The position numbers were made by a program, and so were the translations under genes. Under the pieces are notes generated by a model that saw nothing but the letters and a program-made list of their open reading frames with translations, made no database searches and had not been told where the DNA came from. Of a stretch of DNA of 48,092 nucleotides, positions 1-7,828 are shown one piece after another; position 1 is the stretch's first letter, and each line of letters opens with the position of its first letter. The DNA is from CAYLJV01 sp964510375 (lineage in GTDB: Archaea; Hadarchaeota; Hadarchaeia; Hadarchaeales; JAGGTB01), in NCBI GenBank assembly GCA_964510375.1, contig CAZEBR010000009.1, positions 1-48,092 of the forward strand, written 5' to 3'.

Positions 1-1
1 T

Positions 2-1255
2 GAAGAAGAGGAAGAAGAAGTCGAGGAGCCAGAGGAGACGGCGGAGGAAGAAGAGAAAGAGAAGGCTAAAAAGAGCAAGGAGAAAAAAGGCAAGAAGAAA
101 TCTTCCACAGGTAAAAAGGCTTCTACTATAAGAATAGATGTAGATAAGGTTGAAGATTTACAAGATCTCGCCGGAGAGCTTCTTATTTCCCAAATGAGGG
201 CCTCCCAAATAGCTTCCGATTACGAAATAGACGAGTTGCAGGACGTGATGTCGGATATTGACAGGTTGACCTCGGATTTACAATATACCGTATTGTCGAC
301 GAGGATGGCCTCCGTCGACTACCTTTTCGGAAAGTTCCCCAGGCTAGTGAGGGATTTGAGCAAGAAGGAGGGAAAAGAAGTAAATCTTGAGATGGAGGGT
401 AGGGAAACCGAGTTGGATCGATTGGTTATGGATGAAATAAACGATGCCGTGGTACACATGGTACGAAATGCTATCGATCACGGTATAGAAACTCCCGAGG
501 AAAGGGAGGAAAAGGGTAAGGATCCAGAAGGTACCCTCAAACTGGCTGCCCGGCGAGAGGGCGACTACGTGTATATCGATGTGGAGGATGATGGCAGGGG
601 AATTGATACTGATGAAGTGAAAGAGAAGGCCATCAAAAAAGGGATAATTGACGAATCGCAGGCGGAGGAACTGTCGGACGATGAGGTCTACGATCTACTG
701 GGTACACCAGGATTCTCCACAATGGAAACGGCCACTGAGATTTCTGGTCGAGGAGTTGGGTTTGATGTCGTTGAAAGAAAAGTGGAGTCTCTCGGGGGTT
801 CCGTTATGATCGATTCGGAAAAGGATAAGGGAACAAAAATTAGCCTGAAATTGCCTTTGACCACTGCTATTATACAGTCGCTGATGGTTGATGTCGGTGG
901 GGAAATTTACGCTATTCCCTTAAGAAACGTGGAGGAAGTAACTATGGCCGGTAGGAACGATATAAAAACTGTTAAGCAACAAGAAGTACTACAATTCCGA
1001 GATCAAGTCGTTCCAATTTTGGAATTAAGAAAAATATTGGACATTTCTGAAGACGGGAGTTTGGGACCTATCGTTATCATAGAGAGGAGGGACGAGCTGA
1101 TAGGGCTCATGGTCGATAGCGTGGAAGATCAACTGGAGACTGTGATTAAACCGCTTGAAGGTATTCTGAGCGGTCTGGATAAGTTTGGCGGAGCGACCGT
1201 TTTGCCGGATGGAAGAGTGGCATTGATTCTTGACATAGCTGGATTATTGAAGTGA
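2..1255 (+). CDS. cheA: Chemotaxis histidine kinase CheA, 3' part
   Basis: This gene is cut by the left edge of the window; the reading frame is open from base 2 and gives 417 residues. It begins with a Glu-rich then Lys-rich linker (about residues 1-40), followed by the P3 dimerisation helices (from IRIDVDKVEDLQDLAGELL), the ATP-binding P4 domain and a C-terminal CheW-like P5 domain. P4 motifs are visible: N box VVHMVRNAIDHG, G1 box DDGRGID, F box GTPGFST and G2 box GRGVGFDVV. The phosphorylated P1 domain lies outside the window. CheA autophosphorylates in response to chemoreceptors and passes phosphate to CheY and CheB; in archaea this controls archaellum switching. It converges with cheR, 30 bp away. 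The first ATG in the frame, at 194, lies inside P3 and is not the start. Identification is secure. Confidence 0.95.
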   Translation, partial: EEEEEEVEEPEETAEEEEKEKAKKSKEKKGKKKSSTGKKASTIRIDVDKVEDLQDLAGELLISQMRASQIASDYEIDELQDVMSDIDRLTSDLQYTVLSTRMASVDYLFGKFPRLVRDLSKKEGKEVNLEMEGRETELDRLVMDEINDAVVHMVRNAIDHGIETPEEREEKGKDPEGTLKLAARREGDYVYIDVEDDGRGIDTDEVKEKAIKKGIIDESQAEELSDDEVYDLLGTPGFSTMETATEISGRGVGFDVVERKVESLGGSVMIDSEKDKGTKISLKLPLTTAIIQSLMVDVGGEIYAIPLRNVEEVTMAGRNDIKTVKQQEVLQFRDQVVPILELRKILDISEDGSLGPIVIIERRDELIGLMVDSVEDQLETVIKPLEGILSGLDKFGGATVLPDGRVALILDIAGLLK

Positions 1256-1285
1256 GTGTCCGGGGCAGGCTTTTTCGAAAGCAGG

Positions 1286-2107
1286 TCAGAAAGAAGATGG
1301 TTTTTGGTAAATTCTATTCTTCGTAACGGGCTCAAATTTATCTCTGGGCTCGCCGTGTAGCAATTCGGTTTTTCCTATTATGAGGTATCCTTTATCCCTC
1401 AAGGAGTCAAAAAGACGCATATGGATTTTTGCGTGTGTTTCTTTTGAGAAATAGATAAGCATATTTCTACAGAAGATGACATCGAATCCTGTTAGGGGAT
1501 CATCCGATACCAAATTGTGCTTTTTTATTCGGACTATCCTTTTGAGTTCGTGTTTTACTTCATATTCCCCGTCTTTCTGATTGAAATATTTGTTTAAGTA
1601 GTCTCTGGGAACTCCTTCTACATCATCTTCGCTGTAAATACCGTTTTTGGCCTTTTCTATAGCTTCCTCGTCTATATCCGTACCATGAATTCTCAAGTTA
1701 AATCTGTCCAACTTGTCGCCCAGCACTTCCTTTGCAGACATTGCGATCGAGTATGGTTCTTCTCCGGACGCACACCCTGCGCTCCAAAATCGGATCATGT
1801 TCTGTTTTTTCTGTTCTTTAGTCGAAACTAGTTCGGGTAAAACTACAGTTTCAAAGTCCTCATATACTTCTTGGTCTCTGAAAAATTCGGTGACGGGGAT
1901 CTTTATGGCGTCGATGAGTTTGGAGAATTCTCCTGGGTTGTTTTTTAGGAAATTCGCGTATTCTTTATAGGATTTGATATTGTTCAAGCGCATTCGATTT
2001 TTGAACTTTCTCTTCATGAATTTTTTACTATAGGGACTACAGTCAAATCCTCCCTCTTCGTAGACTAGGTTCTTAAGATTTTCAAGCTCATCTTCTTTCG
2101 GTTCCAT
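1286..2107 (-). CDS. cheR: Chemoreceptor methyltransferase CheR
   Basis: The 273-residue product has normal CheR length. An N-terminal helical domain (about 1-75) precedes a Rossmann SAM-dependent methyltransferase domain with the typical FWSAGCASGEEPYSIAM motif near residue 107 and FDVIFCRNMLIYF near residue 208. It methylates glutamates on chemoreceptors with S-adenosylmethionine, setting adaptation. The ATG at 2107 has a GGAG four bases upstream and a TATA-like TTTTATTAAA at 2136-2145, so the 5' leader is very short. The gene faces cheA tail to tail and lies downstream of the ArlC/ArlE pair in the same orientation, with its own promoter. Confidence 0.95.
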   Translation of the reverse strand: MEPKEDELENLKNLVYEEGGFDCSPYSKKFMKRKFKNRMRLNNIKSYKEYANFLKNNPGEFSKLIDAIKIPVTEFFRDQEVYEDFETVVLPELVSTKEQKKQNMIRFWSAGCASGEEPYSIAMSAKEVLGDKLDRFNLRIHGTDIDEEAIEKAKNGIYSEDDVEGVPRDYLNKYFNQKDGEYEVKHELKRIVRIKKHNLVSDDPLTGFDVIFCRNMLIYFSKETHAKIHMRLFDSLRDKGYLIIGKTELLHGEPRDKFEPVTKNRIYQKPSSF

Positions 2108-2135
2108 CCTGACTCCATTAAGTTTTGGTCATGGG

Positions 2136-2145
2136 TTTAATAAAA
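2136..2145 (-). promoter_or_regulatory. TATA box of cheR
   Basis: TTTTATTAAA on the minus strand lies about 33 bases before the cheR ATG. The predicted transcription start is near 2114, giving a leader of only a few bases that contains the GGAG. Confidence 0.4.
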
Positions 2146-2247
2146 TCTCTCTGAGTTTCGACCGACTACTTGAATATGTAAAAATGGGAATTAAGGTTTT
2201 GAAAAGCTGGTTGATGACCGAAGGGACCCGAGGTGAACGGATTTTTA

Positions 2248-2784
2248 TTATCTCTTTACTCCCGCTCTCTCCAGAATTCTCTCGTAAGAGTCGTCGGGTA
2301 TCTGATCTTTGAGAATTTCAAGGATGTATACGAGAGATTTTATATGGTCGTTGGGATCTATTTCATCCGGCCCAGGAGCACTCGATTTTTCGCCTTCGGG
2401 CTTTTGCCCTATCTTGTACTTTTTGTCTCCCATCTGGACTTCCGTGAGGGAGCCATTACTATTTTTCTTCATTAGTCCTCTAGCGTAGGAAATTAGATAA
2501 CTTCTAACTTCCCTTTGGATCCAACCCAGATCTACGTAGTAGGAAAGAGTTTCTATGAAGCTCTCCATATCGTTCTTGGAAAACAAGAAATTTAACCATT
2601 CTAAGAGTATCAGTTCATTTTCAGGATTTCCTTTCTTCAAGTGAGATATTTTAAGAAAGGGTTTCCCCAGCGCAGCTTTTTTGTGTGTTTTTACATTTTC
2701 GCTATCCGGATTTTCCGTTTTTTCTTCTAGAGTTCTTTCTTCAAGGGGACCCGATAATTCATCTTCATAGTACCCTTGCTCCAT
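2248..2784 (-). CDS. Archaellum accessory protein ArlD/ArlE family (copy 1)
   Basis: This 178-residue protein has an acidic, disordered N-terminus, then the ArlD/E (FlaD/E) core with KPFLKISHLKKGNPENELI, LLEWLNFLFSKND and YYVDLGWI, and a short C-terminal helical segment. ArlC/D/E proteins form the cytosolic ring that links the archaellum motor to chemotaxis through the CheF adaptor. The ATG at 2784 follows arlC directly: the ribosome binding site GGAGGTTAA contains the arlC stop codon, so the two genes are translationally coupled. A paralogue lies at 6792-7409 and shares the core. The D/E distinction cannot be made from sequence reading alone. Confidence 0.85.
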   Translation of the reverse strand: MEQGYYEDELSGPLEERTLEEKTENPDSENVKTHKKAALGKPFLKISHLKKGNPENELILLEWLNFLFSKNDMESFIETLSYYVDLGWIQREVRSYLISYARGLMKKNSNGSLTEVQMGDKKYKIGQKPEGEKSSAPGPDEIDPNDHIKSLVYILEILKDQIPDDSYERILERAGVKR

Positions 2785-2788
2785 GATC

Positions 2789-3598
2789 TTAACCTCCAGC
2801 TGGTTTGCATTTGTATTGCCATTTTTCTCTAAAGGAGTCCCATTGTCTCTCTACAAGTTCGAGTTCCTCGCCGTTGGGGCCTAGGACTTTCTCCCCTACA
2901 TCCCATTTTGGTTCTATGGGGGGTTCTTCCGCCTCTTCAGTTTCCTCCTCTTCCTCTTCTAGTTCTCCAAGCTCTTCCATATCCTCCGGTTCTTCCTCTT
3001 CAATTTCTTCAAAAGTTTCTTCGTATTCTTCTTCCACGTCTTCAGCTGGTTCCGATATAAAGTCTCCAGTTTCAATGTCCTCTTCCAGCTCGTTCAGTCT
3101 TTCCTCTAGTTCGGAAATTCGGTCTTCTCCGACACCGCCACCCGCTCCTCCGCCTTCTCCGGTCACGAATTCGTCTAGGACGTTGTGAACGTCATCTTCA
3201 AAATCGTACTCTTCTTCAAAAGGATTGACATCCTTGAAAATAACCTCATAAATCATGTAGAGCTTCTGCATCTTTTCTTCGAATTCACTAATTTTATCCT
3301 GGGTGTCCTCGTTTTGGGATCTGACCTCGGATAATTGTGATGTCACATCTTCCATTTCTTCCCGTAATTCTTCAATTTCCTGGGAGCTTACGGATCCCCC
3401 TTCTTCGACCTCTTCGGTTTCCTCTTCGAGTGTTTCGGTACCTTCCTCGAACTCGGCAGGTTCCTCGCTTTCCTCTAATTCTAAATCGTCCTCCCTCTCC
3501 GTTTCCGAAAGGTCCTCAATATCTTCCAAGCTAATTTCATCCTCGCCTTCCTCTTCGCCTTCTCCTCTACCTAACAAGCTTTTTATGAAGGAGGCCAT
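2789..3598 (-). CDS. arlC: Archaellum accessory protein ArlC-like, highly acidic coiled coil
   Basis: This 269-residue protein consists mostly of Glu-rich low-complexity sequence and predicted coiled coil (about residues 68-115). Its most diagnostic part is MYEVIFKDVNPFEEEYDF near residues 114-131, which resembles the ArlC/FlaC signature (YEVV..NPF). The second half is another Glu-rich repeat region ending in a more globular tail, WDVGEKVLGPNGEELE, unlike standard ArlC. It probably takes part in the ArlCDE ring beneath the archaellum motor. The ATG at 3598 has an AGGAG 10 bases upstream. It is first in an operon with the ArlD/E gene. Long acidic tracts fit a salt-adapted cytoplasm. No other arl motor genes (arlF to arlJ) are in the window. 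Confidence 0.75.
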   Translation of the reverse strand: MASFIKSLLGRGEGEEEGEDEISLEDIEDLSETEREDDLELEESEEPAEFEEGTETLEEETEEVEEGGSVSSQEIEELREEMEDVTSQLSEVRSQNEDTQDKISEFEEKMQKLYMIYEVIFKDVNPFEEEYDFEDDVHNVLDEFVTGEGGGAGGGVGEDRISELEERLNELEEDIETGDFISEPAEDVEEEYEETFEEIEEEEPEDMEELGELEEEEEETEEAEEPPIEPKWDVGEKVLGPNGEELELVERQWDSFREKWQYKCKPAGG

Positions 3599-3712
3599 TT
3601 TGACTCAACTCCTAAAAATCTCCCGTTTATTTTCTCTCCCAGTTACCGGTAATAAAGGTAAGGCCGAGTTTATGGTTTCTCCCAAATTTTTACCTCTTGG
3701 TAAACTATAATT

Positions 3713-3836
3713 GACTAAAGACTTATAAACATTGAGTAAATTATCATTTAGTAAAGTCAAAATTAGTAAAGAGAATCTAACTAAAGGTTTATTAATGATA
3801 ATTAAGATTTATTTTAGTAAGTAAAAATTAACTAAT
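3713..3836. promoter_or_regulatory. Divergent promoter with AGTAAA-like repeats at 15-bp spacing
   Basis: A TATA-like CTTATAAAC lies at 3722-3730, serving the rightward regulator gene. AGTAAA-like 7-mers occur at 3713-3719, 3734-3740, 3749-3755, 3764-3770 and 3779-3785; the last four are exactly 15 bp apart and cover the predicted transcription start near 3751. Two more, 15 bp apart, lie at 3815-3821 and 3830-3836. The same TATA plus repeat arrangement recurs at 7673-7730 in front of the PAS kinase. Probably an operator; the bound protein is unknown, and autoregulation by the adjacent winged-helix protein is the simplest guess. Confidence 0.5.
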
Positions 3837-3876
3837 ATGAAAATAAAACTAACGAAAATCCAAGGAGGTGAAAAAT

Positions 3877-4314
3877 TTGAATAAATCTGACGTGGCCGAA
3901 AAACAGGAACCCCCCGAGAGAGAGGACAGTAAACAAGGACTTGATTTTGGCGGTGATCTCAGTTTAAAAGAGACATTGAACCTTGCCGATGTCGGAAGCA
4001 ACGAGCTGGAAACGATGATAGATGAGTTATTGGGTCCTTTGGCAGATGATTACTCGCTGAGAATACTGGCAGCTACGAGAGAAGAAGGAAAAACCGTTAG
4101 AGAGCTGAGTAGAGAACTGGACATCCCAATTGCGACGTGTTATCGTAGAGTAGAAGAACTGATAGAAGCATCGCTCCTGAGAGTAAAAGAGAAAAAGTTG
4201 ACTCAGGATGGAAAGAGGGCTACGGTTGTCAGAACAAATGTTTCCTTCGTGGAAGTTTCCTTTGGATTTGAAGACAAGTCGCTGAACATAAACATCAAAT
4301 CTACAAAGGATTAA
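3877..4314 (+). CDS. Winged-helix (ArsR-like) transcriptional regulator, candidate archaellum regulator
   Basis: The product (145 residues) has a flexible acidic N-terminus and a winged-helix domain: LADDYSLRILAATREEGKTV, then the recognition helix region IPIATCYRRVEELIEASLL, then a beta wing ending in a strand-rich tail. It is a predicted DNA-binding protein. A GTG at 3868 keeps the frame open, but it is part of the ribosome binding site AAGGAGGTG; the TTG at 3877 sits six bases after that site and is the likely start. The gene is divergent from the arlC operon, and 15-bp phased repeats fill the promoter. EarA, the activator of archaellum genes in Methanococcus, is a winged-helix protein of similar context; equivalence is inferred only. 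Nothing here shows its target sites. Confidence 0.75.
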   Translation: MNKSDVAEKQEPPEREDSKQGLDFGGDLSLKETLNLADVGSNELETMIDELLGPLADDYSLRILAATREEGKTVRELSRELDIPIATCYRRVEELIEASLLRVKEKKLTQDGKRATVVRTNVSFVEVSFGFEDKSLNINIKSTKD

Positions 4315-4330
4315 GCCTCTACGGGAAAAG

Positions 4331-4451
4331 GGACCATAGCCGGCTGAGGCTGGAAATAGCTTTAGTTTATCGATTTAGGTTGTTTCAGCCAGTAGCAAGA
4401 TACTTGAAATCCTGGTATCCTACCTTCGGGCCGGCTATCGGGATATTTTTT
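4331..4451 (+). ncRNA. Candidate structured RNA, unidentified
   Basis: A 9-bp stem (4336-4344 with 4430-4438, ATAGCCGGC against GCCGGCTAT) closes a domain with two internal hairpins: GGCTGGAAA paired with TTTCAGCC, and GTAG..GATAC paired with GTATC..CTAC. A T-run at 4446-4451 follows, as for an archaeal terminator. It lies between two rightward genes. It does not match 5S rRNA, tRNA or a riboswitch class I recognise, and no clear C/D or H/ACA boxes are visible. It could be a 3' UTR element of the regulator gene. Confidence 0.4.
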
Positions 4452-4515
4452 AGGATAGGGAACCCGACCGTCTTCTTTAAGTGTTTACCTTTTATCTAAT
4501 ATTATTGGGTTCCAG

Positions 4516-5112
4516 ATGACCGACCGCAATAAGGCATTGATTCTTACACGAAATTTGAATCCTGAATTGGATAAATGGGCTAGATATAAGGTGGAGTCAG
4601 AGCTGAGTCCGCTGATTGAAATAAAAGCGGAGAGGTTGAAGCTTTCGGGACTATCCGAGATTTTCGTAACTTTTGGGAAGGCATCTGAAGAGTTCCGAGA
4701 TGAGATTAGGTCGTATGGAGCTACACCGCTCGAAGTGAAAAATTACGAGAAGGGTCATTTGAACTCTTTTTCCGCTCTACGTGAGCGTTCTAACGAGGAT
4801 GTAGTTGTCACAAAGGCCACCAGAATTTACCCTCAAGAGGTTCTGGAAATATTGAGCAGTTTTAAGCTCGAATGTGATTTTTTAGTGGCCGTCGATACGA
4901 GCGGCGATTTAAATCGCGGTCGTGGCGTCAGACTTTCTAACGATTTAGTACGGCCCTCGGTTTTAGACATTGGAAAGATTGTCGATGATCCTGATGCCAT
5001 CGAGATGGGTATTTATCTTTCCGCTCCCTCCTCGTTGCATGAAGCTGCTGGGCTCGTCAGCGAAGGAAGGTACAGTATAATTGATCTCANNNNNNNNNNT
5101 GTTGCCGTTTAA
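4516..5112 (+). CDS. Degenerate MobA-like nucleotidyltransferase, interrupted by assembly gap
   Basis: The 198-residue frame resembles sugar- or inositol-phosphate nucleotidyltransferases: LIEIKAERLKLSGLSEIFV, KNYEKGHLNSF, then VLDIGKIVDDPDAIEMGIYL, as in the cytidylyltransferase half of IPCT/DIPP synthases. The signature residues appear lost, however. The N-terminal Gly-rich loop with its Arg is replaced by ALILTRNLNPELD, and the metal-binding Asp expected in the VxxxDH region is replaced by VVTKATRIY. It may be a non-catalytic relative. Ten Ns at 5090-5099 interrupt the 3' end and the stop follows just after the gap, so the true C-terminus is uncertain. The start is the ATG at 4516; a T-rich upstream region offers no clear ribosome binding site. 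Confidence 0.55.
   Translation: MTDRNKALILTRNLNPELDKWARYKVESELSPLIEIKAERLKLSGLSEIFVTFGKASEEFRDEIRSYGATPLEVKNYEKGHLNSFSALRERSNEDVVVTKATRIYPQEVLEILSSFKLECDFLVAVDTSGDLNRGRGVRLSNDLVRPSVLDIGKIVDDPDAIEMGIYLSAPSSLHEAAGLVSEGRYSIIDLXXXXVAV
5090..5099. other. Assembly gap of ten Ns
   Basis: The run of Ns falls in the 3' part of the nucleotidyltransferase-like gene. Its true length is unknown, so the reading frame and stop codon after it should not be trusted. Confidence 0.95.
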
Positions 5113-5160
5113 TGGTGTAAATTGTTACGAGCCGAACCCTTTTTAAGAATGTTCATATTC

Positions 5161-6714
5161 TTATCTCATCCATTTTCTGGCGAATACCGCTATCAGGAGT
5201 GCGATCATAACCGCTCCTATAACGGCCTCCATTCCAGATAAAAACCTCAAATATCCAGTTGGATCAAAACTACCGCTCCCCACGGTAGTGAAGTTAACTG
5301 TACTGAAGTAAAGGCTCGTCCAAAACGTGGATATGGGTTCATTTGTCCTCGAGATCAGGAGAGACCCTTCATTAAATATTCTGGGAATAAGCCAGTAGAG
5401 AAAACCAAAAATCAGTATTAAAGTTCCCGAGTTTGCCAATATTCTTTTCCAGCTAGTTCCGTATTTACAGGTGAAGTCCGCGACTATCATTTCTAACGAG
5501 GAAACTATCGGATTTTTTTGTTTTCTCCTCGCCCGCATTTCGCAGACTAGCATTTCATCGGCATCATCTCTCCTTCCCTCCTCTTCATAAGCCAATTTTT
5601 GCACCCTGCATGCTTCTTCTTCCGCCTTAGGTTGTTTGTATTTGTTTTCTGGTGAAAAATCCGGATTCTCAAATATTTCGACCCCCTGATCAAAGCTAGT
5701 GTGCTTGAACGAAAGATCGCCGTCAAATTGTGCTTCCACTAAGCTGGGAGTTCTTTTAAAGATCATGTTTCTAAACGAAGCGTCGTTTTCAAAATGGGAG
5801 TTTTCGAAGCTGGCACTTTTACTAAAAATTGCATCATCGAAAGTGATTTCACCGGTAAACCTCGTTTCGTTGAATCTGGTTTTTTCTTTAAACTCGCTTT
5901 CTGAAAAATTCGCTGATTTTTTAAAGTTTGTATTTTTGAAGCTCGTGACTCCTAGGAACTTGATATTTGTGAAAAAGGTATCCTTTAGAAAGCTCGCATT
6001 TCCAAAATCGGATTTACCAAAAAATTTAGAATTTTTGAAGGAGACCTCACCTTCAAATCTAGCTTCGCTGAAAATGGATAAGTCATTAAAATTTATTGAA
6101 TTCAGTATTGCCCTCCCCCTGAAAGTCGTATTGCTGAAAAGTGCTTTATTTTTAAATTGTGCATTATAGAAATTGCATTCTTTTTCGAAACTGGCGTAAT
6201 CAAAGCCTGCTTCCTCCTCGATTTTTAGGTCCGAGAATATCGCTAGTTCTTCAAAGGTCGTTAACATAAATTCGGTTTTTTTCTTAAACACGGCTTCCGA
6301 AAAATCGCCCACTCCCTTAAATTTTGAATAGATAAATTTTGCTTCCTCTTCGAAGGTGGCTCGATGAAAGAAAGCACCCCTTTCGAACTCCGCAGACCAG
6401 AAATCGATATCCTTTTCGAATTTACATTCGTTAAAGAATGCTTCTTTTTCAAATCTGGAGTCGTTAAACGAAAATTCTTCTCCTTTTGGTACTTCAGGAA
6501 ACACGTAACCTTTCCAGTCGACCGATTTTTCAAAAATTAGCCTTGTCTTTCCGTCTTTTTCTTTTTCCATTTTTGCGTTTGATCTTTTCTTCAATTCTCT
6601 GTAGAATCTCTCAGCCTCTTCTTTATTTTTCTCTGGCTTGTGGAACAGACAGTACTCTCCTTCAGTCGAGGGTCCACAGTTGTCGTATTTTTCCTTTATG
6701 CAACCGTTGGTCAT
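5161..6714 (-). CDS. Pentapeptide-repeat protein fused to a K+ channel pore domain
   Basis: The 517-residue protein starts with a small Cys-containing segment (CIKEKYDNCG...CLFH, possibly metal binding), followed by about 300 residues of pentapeptide repeats with the usual central Phe/Leu and Ala (for example FEKDIDFWSAEFERGAFF, FLKDTFFTNIKFLG). These should form a right-handed quadrilateral beta helix in the cytoplasm. A linker leads to one membrane helix (ILIFGFLYWLIP), a pore loop with selectivity filter TTVGSGSFDPTGY, and a second helix at the C-terminus, giving a two-helix potassium channel. The ATG at 6714 is chosen; a TTG three codons earlier has no ribosome binding site. It may be a K+ channel gated or scaffolded by the solenoid, which would suit an organism that keeps high internal K+. 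Confidence 0.85.
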   Translation of the reverse strand: MTNGCIKEKYDNCGPSTEGEYCLFHKPEKNKEEAERFYRELKKRSNAKMEKEKDGKTRLIFEKSVDWKGYVFPEVPKGEEFSFNDSRFEKEAFFNECKFEKDIDFWSAEFERGAFFHRATFEEEAKFIYSKFKGVGDFSEAVFKKKTEFMLTTFEELAIFSDLKIEEEAGFDYASFEKECNFYNAQFKNKALFSNTTFRGRAILNSINFNDLSIFSEARFEGEVSFKNSKFFGKSDFGNASFLKDTFFTNIKFLGVTSFKNTNFKKSANFSESEFKEKTRFNETRFTGEITFDDAIFSKSASFENSHFENDASFRNMIFKRTPSLVEAQFDGDLSFKHTSFDQGVEIFENPDFSPENKYKQPKAEEEACRVQKLAYEEEGRRDDADEMLVCEMRARRKQKNPIVSSLEMIVADFTCKYGTSWKRILANSGTLILIFGFLYWLIPRIFNEGSLLISRTNEPISTFWTSLYFSTVNFTTVGSGSFDPTGYLRFLSGMEAVIGAVMIALLIAVFARKWMR

Positions 6715-6791
6715 AAATGTCAAATTATCGTCTGTTTTTAACGCCCTATAGGTTTTTACTGGGTTAGTATTTTCGAGTTAAAACGTTAGAA

Positions 6792-7409
6792 CTAAGAATT
6801 TTCCTGCGAGTCTTCTTCAACTTCGTCGCTTTTTTCGATTTCATCTTTTTCAATCCCGGCTCTTTTGAGAATTTTCTCGTAGGCCTTTTCCGGAATTTCG
6901 TCCTTTAGAATTTCGAGAATGTACAAAAGGGATCTAATATGGTCCCTCGTCTTTAGGTTGGTTGATGGGGCTTCGAGCGATTTTTCTTTTTTCTTGTTTT
7001 TGCTTCCCATCAGGCGGTACTTTTTGCTGTCGAGTTGAACCTCAGAAAAAGAGCTCGTTTCCGTGGTTTCCATAAAACCTCTAGCATAGGAGATTAGATG
7101 GTTTTTTACGTCCTCACTGATCCATCCTAGATCCACGTAATAAGAAAGTATTTTTATCAATTCGCCGATGTCATTTTTCGAGATTAGGAAGTCCAACCAT
7201 TCCAGAACTATAAATTCGTTTTCTGGATTTCCCTTCTTGAGGTGAGTCATTTTGAGAAAAGGTTTTCTTATAGCAACGGTTTTGGGTTTCTCTTCGATCT
7301 CTTCCGTCACTTCTCCCGAAACTTCTTCGGATATAGAATGTAATTCATCTTCATAGTATACGTCGCTGGTCGTCTGTTCACCATCTTTTATTTTCGCTTC
7401 CTCGGGCAA
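6792..7409 (-). CDS. Archaellum accessory protein ArlD/ArlE family (copy 2)
   Basis: This 205-residue paralogue of the protein at 2248-2784 shares the core RKPFLKMTHLKKGNPENEF, LEWLDFLISKND and YYVDLGWI and the C-terminal helix, with different acidic ends (C-terminus EKSDEVEEDSQENS). It starts at TTG 7409, with AAGGAGA five bases upstream. The gene stands alone, separated from the first copy by the regulator, nucleotidyltransferase-like and channel genes. Two copies could build alternative ArlCDE rings or interact with different chemotaxis adaptors. Confidence 0.85.
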   Translation of the reverse strand: MPEEAKIKDGEQTTSDVYYEDELHSISEEVSGEVTEEIEEKPKTVAIRKPFLKMTHLKKGNPENEFIVLEWLDFLISKNDIGELIKILSYYVDLGWISEDVKNHLISYARGFMETTETSSFSEVQLDSKKYRLMGSKNKKKEKSLEAPSTNLKTRDHIRSLLYILEILKDEIPEKAYEKILKRAGIEKDEIEKSDEVEEDSQENS

Positions 7410-7828
7410 CTTTATCTCCTTCTCATTTTTTCAGGTTTTTTGCCCTGCGTGCTTCAAATTTCATATCAGTGGAGCACTTCGATTTCATCGTACTCTCAAT
7501 GTATACTCTTTCGATTAACAGTAATAAAAATGAGGTTCAATTTATCATCTCTAACAAGACTTTAAGGGAGATTCCGTCCATAAATAGTGCTTTGAAATCA
7601 AGCTAATCTCGTTTATGTGTTGAGTAAATTGTTTTTTTCATATATGGAAAAATTTAGCCCGTTTTGATATATAGCTAAAAACTTATAAACAGAGAGTAAG
7701 TTATAGTTTAGTAAATAAAAAATTACTAAAAATGTATTTACAATTCGCTTTGTAGCGAACTAATGATTAGTTTTGGTAGGACTGAATGGAAACGGAATGT
7801 TAAAACGGATTAATCGAGGGTAATAAGA
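7410..7828. promoter_or_regulatory. Divergent intergenic region with kinase promoter and AGTAAA-like repeats
   Basis: The 419-bp gap holds no convincing gene. A TATA-like CTTATAAAC lies at 7682-7690 and predicts a start near 7711 for the histidine kinase. AGTAAA-like units lie at 7673-7679, 7694-7700, 7709-7715 and 7724-7730, with spacings of 21, 15 and 15 bp. This is the same geometry as at 3713-3770, where the first two units are also 21 bp apart, so both genes are probably controlled by the same factor. Confidence 0.5.

Noticed and set aside
2805..3710. Long Ser-rich frames on the plus strand
   Set aside because: They are antisense to the Glu-rich arlC gene; poly-Glu codons read backwards give Ser-rich frames, and no ribosome binding sites fit.
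4331..4451. 5S rRNA or tRNA identity for the structured element
   Set aside because: Beyond a short CCATAGC match there is no 5S consensus, and no T-arm or anticodon arm can be drawn.
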